A DNA stretch of 64,000 nucleotides from CAWGUU01 sp963825765 (GCA_963825765.1 CAWGUU010000024.1:38462-102461), one strand, 5' to 3'. Shown: positions 8,871-17,970, numbered from the stretch's first letter. Translations and numbers: made by a program. The notes: generated by a model not told the origin, from the sequence alone.

Positions 8871-9692
8871 TCAGGGCGGTTGGAGCCAGTCGGACCAGCC
8901 CACGCCGACCCCGCCGCCGTCCGACTGGAAGCGGCAGAGGGCTCGGTCCAGGCGGCTGACGCGGCCGTCCGGTCCGGCGATGGCCACGGGTGCATGGGCC
9001 AGCGGGTCGGCGCGGACCTCCACGTCGCCGACCCTCAGCGAGGCGGCGGTGGCCAGGCCGTCCTCGCCGACGACCGCGTCGTGACCCTCTCCGGCGAACG
9101 GCGTGCCGTCGGCGAGGTGGCCGGTCAGCCACGTCGACGAGGCGGACCACCAGTCACGGACGCCCAACTCGTGCGACCGCCACCCGACTCCCGAGAGGTC
9201 GATGCGGCGCGACCCCACGAGCACCTCGCCGTTGACCACGCACGGCTGGGCATAGCCGGGCGACTGCGCCCGCGCGGGGTCGGCGGCGGCCGTCGCCTCC
9301 CACTCGAGGTCGAAGCCGAGGGCCCGGGGGTCGCCCCGTTCGGCACCGAATGCCTCGGCCGGGTCGTCGAGGGCCACCCCGAACGCTTCGAGGCCGACGG
9401 TCCAGTGTTCGAGGGGCGTCTCGCAGGTCATGTCGGCCCAGAGGCCCGACGCCCGCACCTCCAGCGACCGCTCCGGTGGCAGGTCGACGTCGTGGTCACG
9501 GACGAGCACGGTGGGCGAGCCCCGCTCGACCAGCGCGGCCCAGTACCAGGCCCGGCCGTCGCCCGGTCTGATCGCCAGTCGGACGTAGCCGCCCAGGGAC
9601 CCGTCGGCGACGGCGAAGTCGAAGGCATACGCCTCCTCCCAGGACGCGGCGGTCCAGGGAACGTGGCGGCGCTCGTCGGCTCGGTCGACCAT
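8871..9692 (-). CDS. hypothetical protein, beta-rich, tail domain with GFDLEWE
   Basis: A 273-residue protein with the start at 9692 (MVDRADERRHVPW), chosen over an upstream ATG because the longer N terminus is Pro/Arg-rich and overlaps the divergent gene. The body is beta-rich with many Trp residues and motifs such as EAYAFDF, GGYVRLAIRP, LGFDLEWEA and GYAQPCVVNG. It resembles a set of actinobacterial proteins of unknown function with an AttH-like or lipocalin-like tail, but I cannot name the family with confidence. The 11-bp divergent gap to the SCP2-like gene suggests a shared control region and perhaps lipid-related work. Confidence 0.55.
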   Translation of the reverse strand: MVDRADERRHVPWTAASWEEAYAFDFAVADGSLGGYVRLAIRPGDGRAWYWAALVERGSPTVLVRDHDVDLPPERSLEVRASGLWADMTCETPLEHWTVGLEAFGVALDDPAEAFGAERGDPRALGFDLEWEATAAADPARAQSPGYAQPCVVNGEVLVGSRRIDLSGVGWRSHELGVRDWWSASSTWLTGHLADGTPFAGEGHDAVVGEDGLATAASLRVGDVEVRADPLAHAPVAIAGPDGRVSRLDRALCRFQSDGGGVGVGWSDWLQPP

Positions 9693-9703
9693 CGTCGTGG
9701 GCC

Positions 9704-10102
9704 ATGATGGTCGAGATGGCGCGGTTCCTGAGCCCCGAGTGGCTGGACCTGCTGGCGGTGGCTGCGTCGGCCGCGGCCGGGGGCCCGGACGGCGCCGGGA
9801 CACCGTTCGCCATACGCCAGGTCGTCACCGGTGGCCCGGACGGGGACGTCGAGTACGTGGTGCGGGCCGACGGCGGGCGTTTCTCGGTCCACCGGGCCGG
9901 CGAGATCCGGGCCGACGTCGACATCATCCAGGACTACGACACCGCCGCCGCCATCAGCCAGGGCCGGCTCAGCCCTGCCGTCGCCTTCGCCGGCGGGCGG
10001 CTGAGATTGGGCGGAGGGGTCGGCCAGCTGGTCGACCACCAGCAGGAGTTCGCCGCTCTCGGCGAGCTGTTCGCCCGGGTCCGCACCGCCACCACCTACT
10101 GA
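9704..10102 (+). CDS. SCP2-like sterol/lipid-transfer domain protein
   Basis: A 132-residue protein with the look of a single SCP2 domain: FAIRQVVTGGPDGDVEYVVRADGGRFSVHRG-like strands, then a conserved DVDIIQDYDTAAAISQGRLSP stretch, and a Gly-rich GGRLRLGGG near the end. SCP2 folds bind hydrophobic ligands such as fatty acyl chains or sterols. In-frame ATGs at 9704, 9707 and 9716 leave the exact start open. It is divergent from the preceding hypothetical gene and only 1 bp from the DnaJ-like gene, so it probably leads a two-gene unit. Confidence 0.72.
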   Translation: MMVEMARFLSPEWLDLLAVAASAAAGGPDGAGTPFAIRQVVTGGPDGDVEYVVRADGGRFSVHRAGEIRADVDIIQDYDTAAAISQGRLSPAVAFAGGRLRLGGGVGQLVDHQQEFAALGELFARVRTATTY

Positions 10103-10103
10103 C

Positions 10104-10652
10104 GTGTCGGGTACCGGACTGCCCACGCACTACGAGGTGCTCGGCGTGCGTCCCGACGCCACCCAGGACGAGATCCGCCGGGCGTACCACGCCCTGGCCC
10201 GACGCCATCACCCCGACACCCAGCCCGCCGCCGAGGCGTCGGCGGCGAGGGAGGCGGGCCTGGCGATGGCGGCCGTCAACGACGCGTGGAAGGTCTTGGG
10301 CGACCCGGCCCGTCGCCGGGCCTACGACGACGGCGCGGGCGACAGGGGCCACACGACAGCGCCGCCGCCACCGACGGACCCGGACGAATGGGTCCCGGTC
10401 CACGAGGGCGTCGAGGATTGGGACGAGGATTGGGACGACGACGACCGCCCTCCGCTCGTCGTCGGCGGGTTCGGGCTGGTCGTGATGGTGCCCGTGCTCC
10501 TGGTGGTGTTCGCCGTCGGGCTGTTCTTCTTCAGCACGATGGCGCAGTCGACGGTGCTGCGGAACGTCGCCATCGTGCTCCTGCCGGTGGCGGGCTTCGG
10601 CTTCGTCGCCGCTCCGCTGCTCGTGATGGTCCGATCCCGCAGCCGCGGCTGA
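10104..10652 (+). CDS. J-domain membrane protein
   Basis: A 182-residue protein with an N-terminal J domain: HYEVLGVRPDATQDEIRRAYHALARRHHPD contains the essential His-Pro-Asp loop. Then comes an acidic linker and two hydrophobic helices (VGGFGLVVMVPVLLVVFAVGLFF and VAIVLLPVAGFGFVAAPLLVMV). It lacks the Gly/Phe-rich and zinc-finger parts of DnaJ, so it is a type III J protein that would recruit Hsp70 to the membrane. The GTG start is 1 bp after the SCP2-like stop. The client is unknown. Confidence 0.82.
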   Translation: MSGTGLPTHYEVLGVRPDATQDEIRRAYHALARRHHPDTQPAAEASAAREAGLAMAAVNDAWKVLGDPARRRAYDDGAGDRGHTTAPPPPTDPDEWVPVHEGVEDWDEDWDDDDRPPLVVGGFGLVVMVPVLLVVFAVGLFFFSTMAQSTVLRNVAIVLLPVAGFGFVAAPLLVMVRSRSRG

Positions 10653-10664
10653 CAAGAGGTCGGA

Positions 10665-11606
10665 CTAGCCGGCGGGACGGGCCAGCCGGATCGCCTCCTG
10701 CTGGCGGGCACCGACTTCGGCCGCCGCCGCCCGCAGGGCGGTGAGCTCGACCGGAGCCAGCGGCAGCTCGACGATCTCCCTGACCCCGTCCCTGCCGATC
10801 CGGGCCGGAACTCCCAGGTACACGCCGTCGATGCCGTACTGGCCGTCGACCCACGCCGCCACCGGCATCACGTCCCTGGTGTTGCCGACGACGGACCGCA
10901 CCATCGCCTCCGCCGCCGCCGCCGGTGCGTAGTACGCCGATCCCGTCTTGAGCAGGGCGACGACCTCGGCGCCGGCGTCGCGGGTTCGCCGCACGAGCTC
11001 ATCGATCCCCGCCTCGTCGACCAGCTCGGTCAGCGGTTGCCCGTAGACCCGTGCCAACGACGGCACCGGCACCATCGTGTCGCCGTGGGACCCGAGGGTG
11101 ATGGCCTCCACGACGGCCGGCTGCACCCCCAGGTGCTCGGCCACGAAGTGCCGGAAGCGGGCGGTGTCGAGCACGCCGGCCTGGCCCATGACCCGGTTCC
11201 TGGGCAGGCCCGACACCTCGGCGGCCAGGGCGGTCATCTCGTCGAGGGGGTTGGACACCACGATGATCACCGTCCCGGGGGAGAGCTCCACCAGGCGCAG
11301 GACGACCTCGGCGACGATGGCGGCGTTGGTCTCGAGCAGGTCCGACCGGCTCATGCCCGGTTTGCGAGGCACTCCGGCCGTCACCACGCACACGTCGGAG
11401 GTTGCCGTCTCCTCGTAGCGGTTGGTGCCCACGACCCGGGTCTCGAACCCGACCAGCGGGCGGCTCTGCATCAGGTCGAGGGCCAGGCCCTGAGGCCGGC
11501 CCTCGATGACGTCGGTGAGCACGACCTCGTCGACGTACCCACCCTCGGCCACCCGCTGGGCGAGCGTCGACCCGTAGAACCCCGCCCCGACGACGGTGAC
11601 CTTCAC
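10665..11606 (-). CDS. mdh: malate dehydrogenase (LDH-like type)
   Basis: A 313-residue NAD-dependent dehydrogenase that interconverts malate and oxaloacetate. It opens with KVTVVGAGFYGSTLAQRVAE, a Rossmann fold. AGVPRKPGMSRSDLLETN carries the arginines that favour malate over lactate, and GSHGDTMVPV carries the catalytic His. The GTG start at 11606 is chosen because it begins directly at the Rossmann strand. It lies 1 bp after the icd stop, so icd and mdh form one operon of successive TCA enzymes. Confidence 0.93.
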   Translation of the reverse strand: MKVTVVGAGFYGSTLAQRVAEGGYVDEVVLTDVIEGRPQGLALDLMQSRPLVGFETRVVGTNRYEETATSDVCVVTAGVPRKPGMSRSDLLETNAAIVAEVVLRLVELSPGTVIIVVSNPLDEMTALAAEVSGLPRNRVMGQAGVLDTARFRHFVAEHLGVQPAVVEAITLGSHGDTMVPVPSLARVYGQPLTELVDEAGIDELVRRTRDAGAEVVALLKTGSAYYAPAAAAEAMVRSVVGNTRDVMPVAAWVDGQYGIDGVYLGVPARIGRDGVREIVELPLAPVELTALRAAAAEVGARQQEAIRLARPAG

Positions 11607-11607
11607 G

Positions 11608-12804
11608 TCACAACCGGTCGATGATGGCGGCGGCGAACTCCGACGTGCGGACCTCGGTGGCACCCTCGGTCAGGCGGGCGAAGTCATAGGTGACGATGCC
11701 GTCGCCGATGGTGGCTTCCAGCGCCCTCACGACGTCGTCGGCGGCCTCCTGCCACCCGAGGTGCTCGAGCATCAGCACCCCGGACAGGAGCAGCGATCCC
11801 GGGTTCACCTTGTCCTGCCCGGCGTAGCGGGGGGCGGTGCCGTGCGTGGCCTCGAAGATGGCGCGGCCGGTGACGTAGTTGATGTTGCCGCCGGGAGCGA
11901 TCCCGATGCCCCCCACCTGGGCGGCGAGGGCGTCCGACGCGTAGTCGCCGTTCAGGTTGGTGGTGGCGATCACGTCGAACTCGTCGGGCCGGGTGAGGAT
12001 CTGCTGCAGGAAGATGTCGGCGATCGTGTCCTTGACCAGGATGCGCCCGCCGGGGTCGCCGCCGCAGTCGTCCCACCCGACGGCCACGTCGGCGAACTCC
12101 TCTTTGACCAGTTCGTAGCCCCAGTTCCTGAAGGCCCCCTCGGTGAACTTCTGGATGTTCCCCTTGTGCACGAGGGTCACCGACGTGCGGCCCTTGGCGA
12201 CGGCGTAGTTGAGCGCGGCCCGTACCAGCCGCTTCGAGCCCGTCTCGGACACCGGCTTCAGGCCGATCCCGGAGTCGGGCCGGATGTCCCACCCGAACTC
12301 GGCCTGGCAGAACTGGATGAGCCGCGCCACCTCGGGCGAACCCTCGGCCAGCTCCAGGCCGGCGTAGACGTCCTCGGTGTTCTCCCGGAAGATCACCATG
12401 TCGACCCGCTCGGGGCGCTTCACCGGCGAGGGCACGCCCTTGAACCAGCGCACCGGCCGGAGGCATACGTAGAGGTCGAGGATCTGTCGGAGGGCGACGT
12501 TGAGGCTGCGGATCCCGCCGCCCACCGGCGTCGTCAGGGGTCCCTTGATGCCGACGACGTACTCCTCGAAGGCGGCGATGGTCTCGTCGGGCAACCACGA
12601 ACCGGTCTCGTCGAACGCCTTCTGGCCGGCGAGGACCTCGATCCACTCGATCCTCCGGCCGTGGCCTTTCACGGCGGCGTCGAGGACGGCCCGGGCGGCC
12701 GGCCAGATGTCGACGCCGATGCCGTCGCCCCGGATGTACGGCACGATGGGCTCGTCGGGGACGTGGAGGACGCCGTCGTCGGCGACCGTGATGCGCTCGG
12801 GCAT
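11608..12804 (-). CDS. icd: isocitrate dehydrogenase, homodimeric E. coli type
   Basis: A 398-residue enzyme that oxidatively decarboxylates isocitrate to 2-oxoglutarate. Visible family marks are IPYIRGDGIG-like YIRGDGIGVDIWPA, GGGIRSLNVALRQ with the phosphorylatable Ser position, YVCLRPVRWFKGVPSPVK, FRENTEDVYAG, HKGNIQKFTEG, TTNLNGDYASDALAAQVGGIG and the adenine-binding EATHGTAPRYAG. It is the length of the bacterial type, not the 740-residue monomeric enzyme of many actinobacteria. It is operonic with mdh. NADP use is expected from the family but not proven here. Confidence 0.94.
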   Translation of the reverse strand: MPERITVADDGVLHVPDEPIVPYIRGDGIGVDIWPAARAVLDAAVKGHGRRIEWIEVLAGQKAFDETGSWLPDETIAAFEEYVVGIKGPLTTPVGGGIRSLNVALRQILDLYVCLRPVRWFKGVPSPVKRPERVDMVIFRENTEDVYAGLELAEGSPEVARLIQFCQAEFGWDIRPDSGIGLKPVSETGSKRLVRAALNYAVAKGRTSVTLVHKGNIQKFTEGAFRNWGYELVKEEFADVAVGWDDCGGDPGGRILVKDTIADIFLQQILTRPDEFDVIATTNLNGDYASDALAAQVGGIGIAPGGNINYVTGRAIFEATHGTAPRYAGQDKVNPGSLLLSGVLMLEHLGWQEAADDVVRALEATIGDGIVTYDFARLTEGATEVRTSEFAAAIIDRL

Positions 12805-12927
12805 GATCGGCAGAGCCTAGACAGCGGCCACGGCCCACAGGCCGGCCGGCGTCGCCGGAGCATGAACGTGCGTCCGCCCGCCGATACGCTGGCCCGACGG
12901 CGAACGGCGATGGCGAAAGGGGATGCG

Positions 12928-13353
12928 ATGCCGGCCGAAGGCAACGCCAAGCTGGCCCGGGACATCTACGACCTGTTCAACCGCCTCGAGTTCGACCAGG
13001 TGCTCGCCCTGGCGACGGAGGACGTCGAGGTCTTCCTGGTCCCGTTCGACCTGACCCTCTCGGGCCCCGAGGGACTTCGTGCCTTCATGATGGGGTTCAA
13101 AGTCCCGTTCCCCGACCTCGAGGTGACAGTGGTGCAGCAGGTCGCCGACGGCGACCACGTCGTCAACGAGTGCACGTGGAACGGCACCCACACCGGTCCG
13201 CTGCAGAGTCCGAAGGGCGAGATCCCCCCGTCCGGCAAGCGTGTGAGCGCCGCCAGGTTCTGCGAGGTGTGGACCTTTCGAGCGGGGAAGCTGGCCCGAC
13301 TCGTGAACTACCAGGACGTCTCGACCTGGCTCCGCCAGCTGGACCTCGTGTAG
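12928..13353 (+). CDS. SnoaL-like/NTF2-fold protein
   Basis: A 141-residue protein of the SnoaL-like polyketide-cyclase/NTF2 fold: an N-terminal helix (AKLARDIYDLFNRLEFDQVLALATEDVEV), FPDLEVTVVQQVADGDHVVNECTWNGTHTG, and FCEVWTFRAGKLARLVNYQDV. Related ester cyclases and isomerases use His/Asp residues of the central pocket, but the substrate here is unknown. The start at 12928 is preferred because GAAAGGGG lies 5-6 bases upstream; an ATG at 12910 is in frame but has no ribosome site. It is divergent from icd. Confidence 0.72.
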   Translation: MPAEGNAKLARDIYDLFNRLEFDQVLALATEDVEVFLVPFDLTLSGPEGLRAFMMGFKVPFPDLEVTVVQQVADGDHVVNECTWNGTHTGPLQSPKGEIPPSGKRVSAARFCEVWTFRAGKLARLVNYQDVSTWLRQLDLV

Positions 13354-13371
13354 ATCGGCGCCAGGCGGGAG

Positions 13372-14238
13372 CTAGAGCGCCAGGCCCCGCCGGCGGGCGG
13401 CGGCCTGCACGGCGTTGCGCAGGAGCATGGCGACGGTGGTGGGGCCGACGCCGCCCAGACGGGGCGTCACCCAGCCGGCGACCTCCCCCACCGACTCGTC
13501 GACGTCGCTGACCAGCCGGCGCCCCTCCCAGGAGATCCCCCCACCCACCACCGCCGCCCCCGGCTGCACGTCGCCGGCGGTGATCATGTTGGGCACGCCG
13601 GCGGCGCCGACCACGACGTCGGCGTCACGGGTGTAGCGCCGCCAGTCGGAAACGCCTGTGTGCACGACGGTGACGGCGGCGTTGGCCCCCGGCCGCTTGA
13701 GCGACAGCAGCAGGGCCAGGGGACGGCCCAGGGTGGCCCCCCGGCCCACGATGACCACGTGGCGGCCCTCCACCGGCACCTCGTAGTGCGCCAGGAGCGC
13801 CTGGATGCCTGCCGGAGTGCACGCCAGGGGGGCGTCGACGCCCAGCGCCAGCTTGCCCAGGTTCACCGGATGGAGGCCGTCGGCGTCCTTGTCGGGGTCG
13901 ATGGCAGCCAACACCTCGTTGTAGTCGAGCCCCGCCGGGACGGGGTTCTGGACGAGGTAGGCGTCGACGGCGGGGTCGGCGTTGAACCCCGCCACCGCGT
14001 CGAGGAGCTCGGCCTGGGTCACAGTCGCCCGCAGGTGCAGGTGGGGCGAGGCGATGCCGACCGCCTCGCACGCCTCCTGCTTCTTGCGGATGTAGCCGGC
14101 GCTGGCCGGGTCGTCGCCCACCAGGATGGTGCCGAGCCCGACGGTGACCCCGTCGGCGGCCAGGGCGGCGACGGCCTGCTCGACGCCGGCCATGACCTCC
14201 TCCACCACCGGCGCACCGGCCATGACGATCGGGGTCAC
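13372..14238 (-). CDS. folD: bifunctional methylene-THF dehydrogenase/cyclohydrolase
   Basis: A 288-residue enzyme making 10-formyl-tetrahydrofolate. Family marks are the substrate-side lysine in GYIRKKQEACE, VQNPVPAGLDYNEVLAAIDPDKDADGLHPVN, PLACTPAGIQALL, and the NADP site VVIVGRGATLGRPLALLL. The C terminus has VTPRLGGVGPTTVAMLL. A GTG at 14238 starts 1 bp after the purH stop, so purH and folD are one operon. That is sensible because PurH consumes the formyl donor that FolD makes. An ATG at 14223 is the alternative start. Confidence 0.93.
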   Translation of the reverse strand: MTPIVMAGAPVVEEVMAGVEQAVAALAADGVTVGLGTILVGDDPASAGYIRKKQEACEAVGIASPHLHLRATVTQAELLDAVAGFNADPAVDAYLVQNPVPAGLDYNEVLAAIDPDKDADGLHPVNLGKLALGVDAPLACTPAGIQALLAHYEVPVEGRHVVIVGRGATLGRPLALLLSLKRPGANAAVTVVHTGVSDWRRYTRDADVVVGAAGVPNMITAGDVQPGAAVVGGGISWEGRRLVSDVDESVGEVAGWVTPRLGGVGPTTVAMLLRNAVQAAARRRGLAL

Positions 14239-14239
14239 A

Positions 14240-15757
14240 TCAGTGGCGGAACTGACGCTCGCCGGTGAGGACCATGGCCAAGCCGTAGGCATCGGCCGCG
14301 GCCACCACCTCCGCGTCGCGGATGCTGCCCCCCGGCTGGACCACGACGGCCACACCGGCCGCGGCCGCCGCCTCCACGCCGTCGGGGAACGGATAGAAGC
14401 CGTCGGTGGCACTGGCCCCGCCCTTGGCCCGTCCCGCCGCCTTCCGTGTGGCGACCTCGCCCGCGTCCACCCGGCTCTGCTGGCCGGCGCCGATGCCCAC
14501 CGCCTGGCCGCCGTTGACCAGCACCACGGCGTTGGACGTCACGTGCCCGCACAGGCGCCACGCCAGCTCGGCGTCGCGCCACTGGTCCTCGGTGGGGACC
14601 GACTTGGTGGCCACGCGCCACGAGGACCGGTCGGCCACGAAGCGAGGCGACTCCTGCACCAGGAACCCCCCGGCGAAGGACCGGAGGTGCAGCGGCTCCG
14701 GTTCGGGTGCGGGAGCCTCCAGCAGGCGGGTGTTCTTGCGCCTGGCCGTCAGCCGTTCGAGCGTTCCCGGCTCGTAGCCCGGGGCGATGACCACGTCGGC
14801 CTGGGCCGCCTTCTCCATGACGGCGACGGTGGACTCGTCGACAGGCCGGTTGAGAGCCACGATGCCGCCGAAGGCCGACGTGGGGTCGCCCTCGAACGCC
14901 AGCCGGTAGGCCGTGGCCAGATCGTCGGCGACGCCGGCGCCGCACGGGTTGGCGTGCTTGATGATCACCGCCGAAGGACGGTCTCCCAGGTCGTAAACGA
15001 GGAGCCAGGCGGCCTCGGCGTCGCACAGGTTGAGGTACGACAGCGCCATGCCGCCGTGCTGCGCCACGCCGTCCCACCAGCTCGTCCGGCCGATCTGGCG
15101 GTAGCGGGCGCCCTGCTGGTGCGGGTTCTCGCCATAGCGCAGGACGTCGGCCCGCTCCAGGGCCAGGTGGACGGTCGGCGGCAGCACCCCCGCGCTGGCG
15201 CCGTCGGCAACGGCCGTGTCCAGCCAACCCACGATGGCGGCGTCGTAGGCGGCGGTCGACGCGAAGGCGGCCCGGGCCAGCCGGCGGCGGGTCCCGGCTG
15301 ACAGCTCCCCCAGCTCGGACAGCTCGGCCAGCACCGCCGGGTAGTCGGACGGGTCGACGACCACGCCGACGGAGTCGAAGTTCTTGGCCGCCGCCCGCAC
15401 CATGGTCGGGCCCCCCACGTCGATCATCTCGATCGACGGCTGGGAACGGAACGGGTACAGGTTGCAAACCACCAGGTCGATGGGTTCGATGCCCTGGCGC
15501 TCGAGGTCGGCCAGGTGCTCGGGCTTGGAGCGGTCGGCCAGAATCCCGCCGGCGATGGCCGGGTGCAGGGTCTTGACCCGGCCGCCAAGCATCTCCGGGC
15601 TGCCCGTGACGTCGGCCACCTCGGTGGAGGTGATGCCGGCCTCGGCCAGGGCCCGGGCCGTGCCGCCGCTCGACAGCAGCTCCCAGCCCAAGTCGCGCAG
15701 CCCGGCGGCCAGCTCCACCAGGCCGGTCTTGTCGTGCACCGACAGCAGGGCCCTCAT
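14240..15757 (-). CDS. purH: bifunctional AICAR formyltransferase/IMP cyclohydrolase
   Basis: A 505-residue enzyme for the last two steps of IMP synthesis. The N-terminal MGS-like cyclohydrolase domain begins MRALLSVHDKTGLVELA with SSGGTARALAEAGI and the phosphate-binding KTLHPAIAGGILA. The formyltransferase domain carries LRYGENPHQQ, KHANPCGAG, DPTSAFGGIVALNRPVD and a final VQPGGSIRD. The length is a little short of the usual 510-530. AGGAGAG precedes the ATG at 15757. folD follows 1 bp downstream. Confidence 0.95.
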   Translation of the reverse strand: MRALLSVHDKTGLVELAAGLRDLGWELLSSGGTARALAEAGITSTEVADVTGSPEMLGGRVKTLHPAIAGGILADRSKPEHLADLERQGIEPIDLVVCNLYPFRSQPSIEMIDVGGPTMVRAAAKNFDSVGVVVDPSDYPAVLAELSELGELSAGTRRRLARAAFASTAAYDAAIVGWLDTAVADGASAGVLPPTVHLALERADVLRYGENPHQQGARYRQIGRTSWWDGVAQHGGMALSYLNLCDAEAAWLLVYDLGDRPSAVIIKHANPCGAGVADDLATAYRLAFEGDPTSAFGGIVALNRPVDESTVAVMEKAAQADVVIAPGYEPGTLERLTARRKNTRLLEAPAPEPEPLHLRSFAGGFLVQESPRFVADRSSWRVATKSVPTEDQWRDAELAWRLCGHVTSNAVVLVNGGQAVGIGAGQQSRVDAGEVATRKAAGRAKGGASATDGFYPFPDGVEAAAAAGVAVVVQPGGSIRDAEVVAAADAYGLAMVLTGERQFRH

Positions 15758-15924
15758 CGCCTTCTCTCCTGGGCGATGCGGGGCGGGCTCCTGTCGACCT
15801 CGGGCCCCGGCGCCGGCACCCCGATCCATGCCGCTGCGCCCCCCACGGTCGCACCGTACCAGCCCCTTTCCTGGAGCCCGGAGCCGTGGTTCACTACTCG
15901 CACCGCCGCGAGAAGGAGCCCGGC

Positions 15925-16365
15925 ATGGACTTCACCAAGCTCAGCCAGGGCGAGCGCATCGTGCTCATCGCCGGGATCCTGTTGATCGTCGACCTGCTGT
16001 TGTTCCCGTGGCACAAGTTCCCCGGGCTGCTCGGTGTGCCCCCGTACGGTCCGAGCTCCACGGGCATCCAGTCGCCGGGCGCCGCCTGGGGCGTGATCGC
16101 CCTGCTCGTAACCCTCGCCATGGTGGCCCACCTCGTCGCCACCAGGCTCGCCAACGTCACTCTCCCCGACATCCCGCTCCCGTGGGGACAGGTCCACCTC
16201 ATCGCCGGGTGCACGGTGTTCGGCCTGCTGCTCATCAAGCTCGTGGCGGAGACCGACTTCACCGCCTACGGCGCCTACCTCGGCGTCATGCTGGCCGCCG
16301 CCCTCGCCTTCGGCGGGTTCGTCGTCAACAAGGAGGCGACTGCGACCGGCCGCGGTCCTCTCTAG
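15925..16365 (+). CDS. hypothetical four-helix membrane protein
   Basis: A 146-residue protein with about four membrane helices: IVLIAGILLIVDLLLFPW, AAWGVIALLVTLAMVAHLVA, VHLIAGCTVFGLLLIKLVA and GAYLGVMLAAALAFGGFVV. The start at 15925 is supported by GAGAAGGAG eight bases upstream. Between helices 1 and 2 is a Pro/Gly-rich loop. I do not recognise a named family, though short four-helix proteins of this kind are common in actinobacteria. It stands alone, divergent from purH. Confidence 0.68.
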   Translation: MDFTKLSQGERIVLIAGILLIVDLLLFPWHKFPGLLGVPPYGPSSTGIQSPGAAWGVIALLVTLAMVAHLVATRLANVTLPDIPLPWGQVHLIAGCTVFGLLLIKLVAETDFTAYGAYLGVMLAAALAFGGFVVNKEATATGRGPL

Positions 16366-16564
16366 CCTCCGTCGGCGTAAGGGCACGCGCTTCCGAAACA
16401 CATGGTCGCGCTGGTGATCCCATGGAAAATCAGCTTGTCAGGCGCCCCACTCCGTCGAGAAACGCCAGCTGAGCACGAGTACTCCGATGTCGGTATGCTT
16501 TCTCTCCACGCGGGACAAGGCGGGTACACGCGCTGTCGGCGTTAGCGAAAGGCGGGGCTTCAGA

Positions 16565-17020
16565 GTGGAATCTGGATGGTACGCAGATCCGATACGCGCG
16601 AACTCACAACGCTTTTGGGATGGTTTGGAGTGGACCAACCACGTGAGTGGCGCCGGGGGCCAGACGGTCGACGGGGGGGTGCCGCCACAGACACCCGGGC
16701 CGATTCTCGTGCACCCACCGGCTCCGCCACCGCCTGCCTACGCGACCAATACCATTCACGGTCAGCCGGGGCAGCTCGTGGTTGCGCCGAAGAACCCGGC
16801 CGTTTCCTTGCTCATCTCGTTCTTCATCCCTGGCTTGGGCTCGATCATCAACGGCAATACCACGACCGGAGTCGTCATCCTCATCTGCTGGATCGTCAGC
16901 TGGGTACTGACAGTAGTCATCATCGGATTCATCGGCTTGACGGCATTCTGGATCTGGGGAATGGTCGACGCCTACCAAAGCGCGCAGCGCTGGAATCTGA
17001 GCCACGGCATAGTCTCCTGA
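16565..17020 (+). CDS. DUF2510 and TM2-like membrane protein
   Basis: A 151-residue protein. The N terminus SGWYADPIRANSQRFWDGLEWTNHV is a DUF2510 module, a short actinobacterial motif of unknown function found next to membrane domains. A Pro/Ala-rich linker follows, then a TM2-like pair: PAVSLLISFFIPGLGSIINGNTTTGVVILICWIVSW and a third hydrophobic segment, ending in GMVDAYQSAQRWN. The GTG start at 16565 places the DUF2510 at the N terminus. Base composition here and in the 120 bp upstream is clearly less GC-rich than the neighbours, hinting at recent transfer. Confidence 0.8.
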   Translation: MESGWYADPIRANSQRFWDGLEWTNHVSGAGGQTVDGGVPPQTPGPILVHPPAPPPPAYATNTIHGQPGQLVVAPKNPAVSLLISFFIPGLGSIINGNTTTGVVILICWIVSWVLTVVIIGFIGLTAFWIWGMVDAYQSAQRWNLSHGIVS

Positions 17021-17085
17021 ACTTGGTTCCCGATTTGGCGGCCCGGGTCCCGGTTGCCGAGTGGTCAGGAGCCGATCGGTAGCCG

Positions 17086-17970
17086 CTAGGACGAGCCGGC
17101 CAGCACCTCCGCCGTCCGCCGGCCCAGCTCGGTCGGATCCTCCACCACCGACGCGCCGGCGGCCTCGAGCGCCTCGATCTTGGCCACCGCGCCGCCGGCG
17201 GAGCCGGACACGATGGCGCCGGCATGGCCCATCTTGCGGCCCGCCGGGGCGGTGACACCGGCGACGTAGGCGACCACCGGCGTCGTCATGTGATCCGCGA
17301 CGAAAGCGGCGGCGGCCTCCTCGTCGGAGCCGCCGATCTCGCCGATCAGGATCACCGCCCGGGTCTCGGGGTCGGCCTCGAACAGCTCCAGGCAGTCGAT
17401 GAACCCGGTGCCGGGGACAGGGTCGCCGCCGATGCCGACGCAGGTCGTCTGACCGATCCCCTGGCGGGTGAGCTCGTACAGGGCCTGGTAGGTGAGCGTG
17501 CCGGACCGTGACACCACGCCCACCGGCCCGCCGCCGAGGGCGATCTCGCCCGGGATGATCCCGATGTTGACCCGTCCCGGGCAGATCACGCCGGGGCAGT
17601 TGGGCCCCAGCATCCGGGTGCCGGGGGCGTTGCGCCGCAGGTGGGCCACGATGCGGGCCTCGTCGTGCAGGGGGATGCCCTCGGTGATGCACACCACCAG
17701 GGCGATGCCGGCGTCGGCCGCCTCGACCACCGCCGCGGCCGCTGCCCGGGCCGGCACCAGCACCAGGCTGGCATCGGCCCCTGTGGCCTCCACCGCCTCG
17801 GCCACGGAGTCGAAGACGGGGATGCCCTCGACATCGGTGCCGCCCTTGCCCGGCGTCACGCCGGCCACGACCTGGGTGCCGTACGCCCGGTTGCGCAGCC
17901 CGTGGAACCGCCCCTGGCTGCCGGTGAGGCCCTGCACGACGAGCCGCGTGTTCTCGTCGACGAGGATCAC
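17086..17970 (-). CDS. sucD: succinyl-CoA synthetase alpha subunit
   Basis: A 294-residue subunit of the TCA enzyme that couples succinyl-CoA to nucleoside triphosphate. The CoA-binding Rossmann domain begins ILVDENTRLVVQGLTGSQG. PNCPGVICPG and IGEIGGSDEEAAAAF follow. KMGHAGAIVSGSAGGA carries the phosphorylated active-site His. The GTG start overlaps the sucC stop by four bases (GTGA), so the two subunits are translationally coupled. TAG is used as the stop. Confidence 0.95.
   Translation of the reverse strand: MILVDENTRLVVQGLTGSQGRFHGLRNRAYGTQVVAGVTPGKGGTDVEGIPVFDSVAEAVEATGADASLVLVPARAAAAAVVEAADAGIALVVCITEGIPLHDEARIVAHLRRNAPGTRMLGPNCPGVICPGRVNIGIIPGEIALGGGPVGVVSRSGTLTYQALYELTRQGIGQTTCVGIGGDPVPGTGFIDCLELFEADPETRAVILIGEIGGSDEEAAAAFVADHMTTPVVAYVAGVTAPAGRKMGHAGAIVSGSAGGAVAKIEALEAAGASVVEDPTELGRRTAEVLAGSS

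Noticed and set aside
14235..15854. A 539-residue minus-strand frame over purH
   Set aside because: Arg/Gly/Pro-rich shadow in another frame of the same strand; purH is unambiguous.
16366..16486. A tRNA in the lower-GC gap before the DUF2510 gene
   Set aside because: I could not form a cloverleaf with a T-loop GTTCRA motif.
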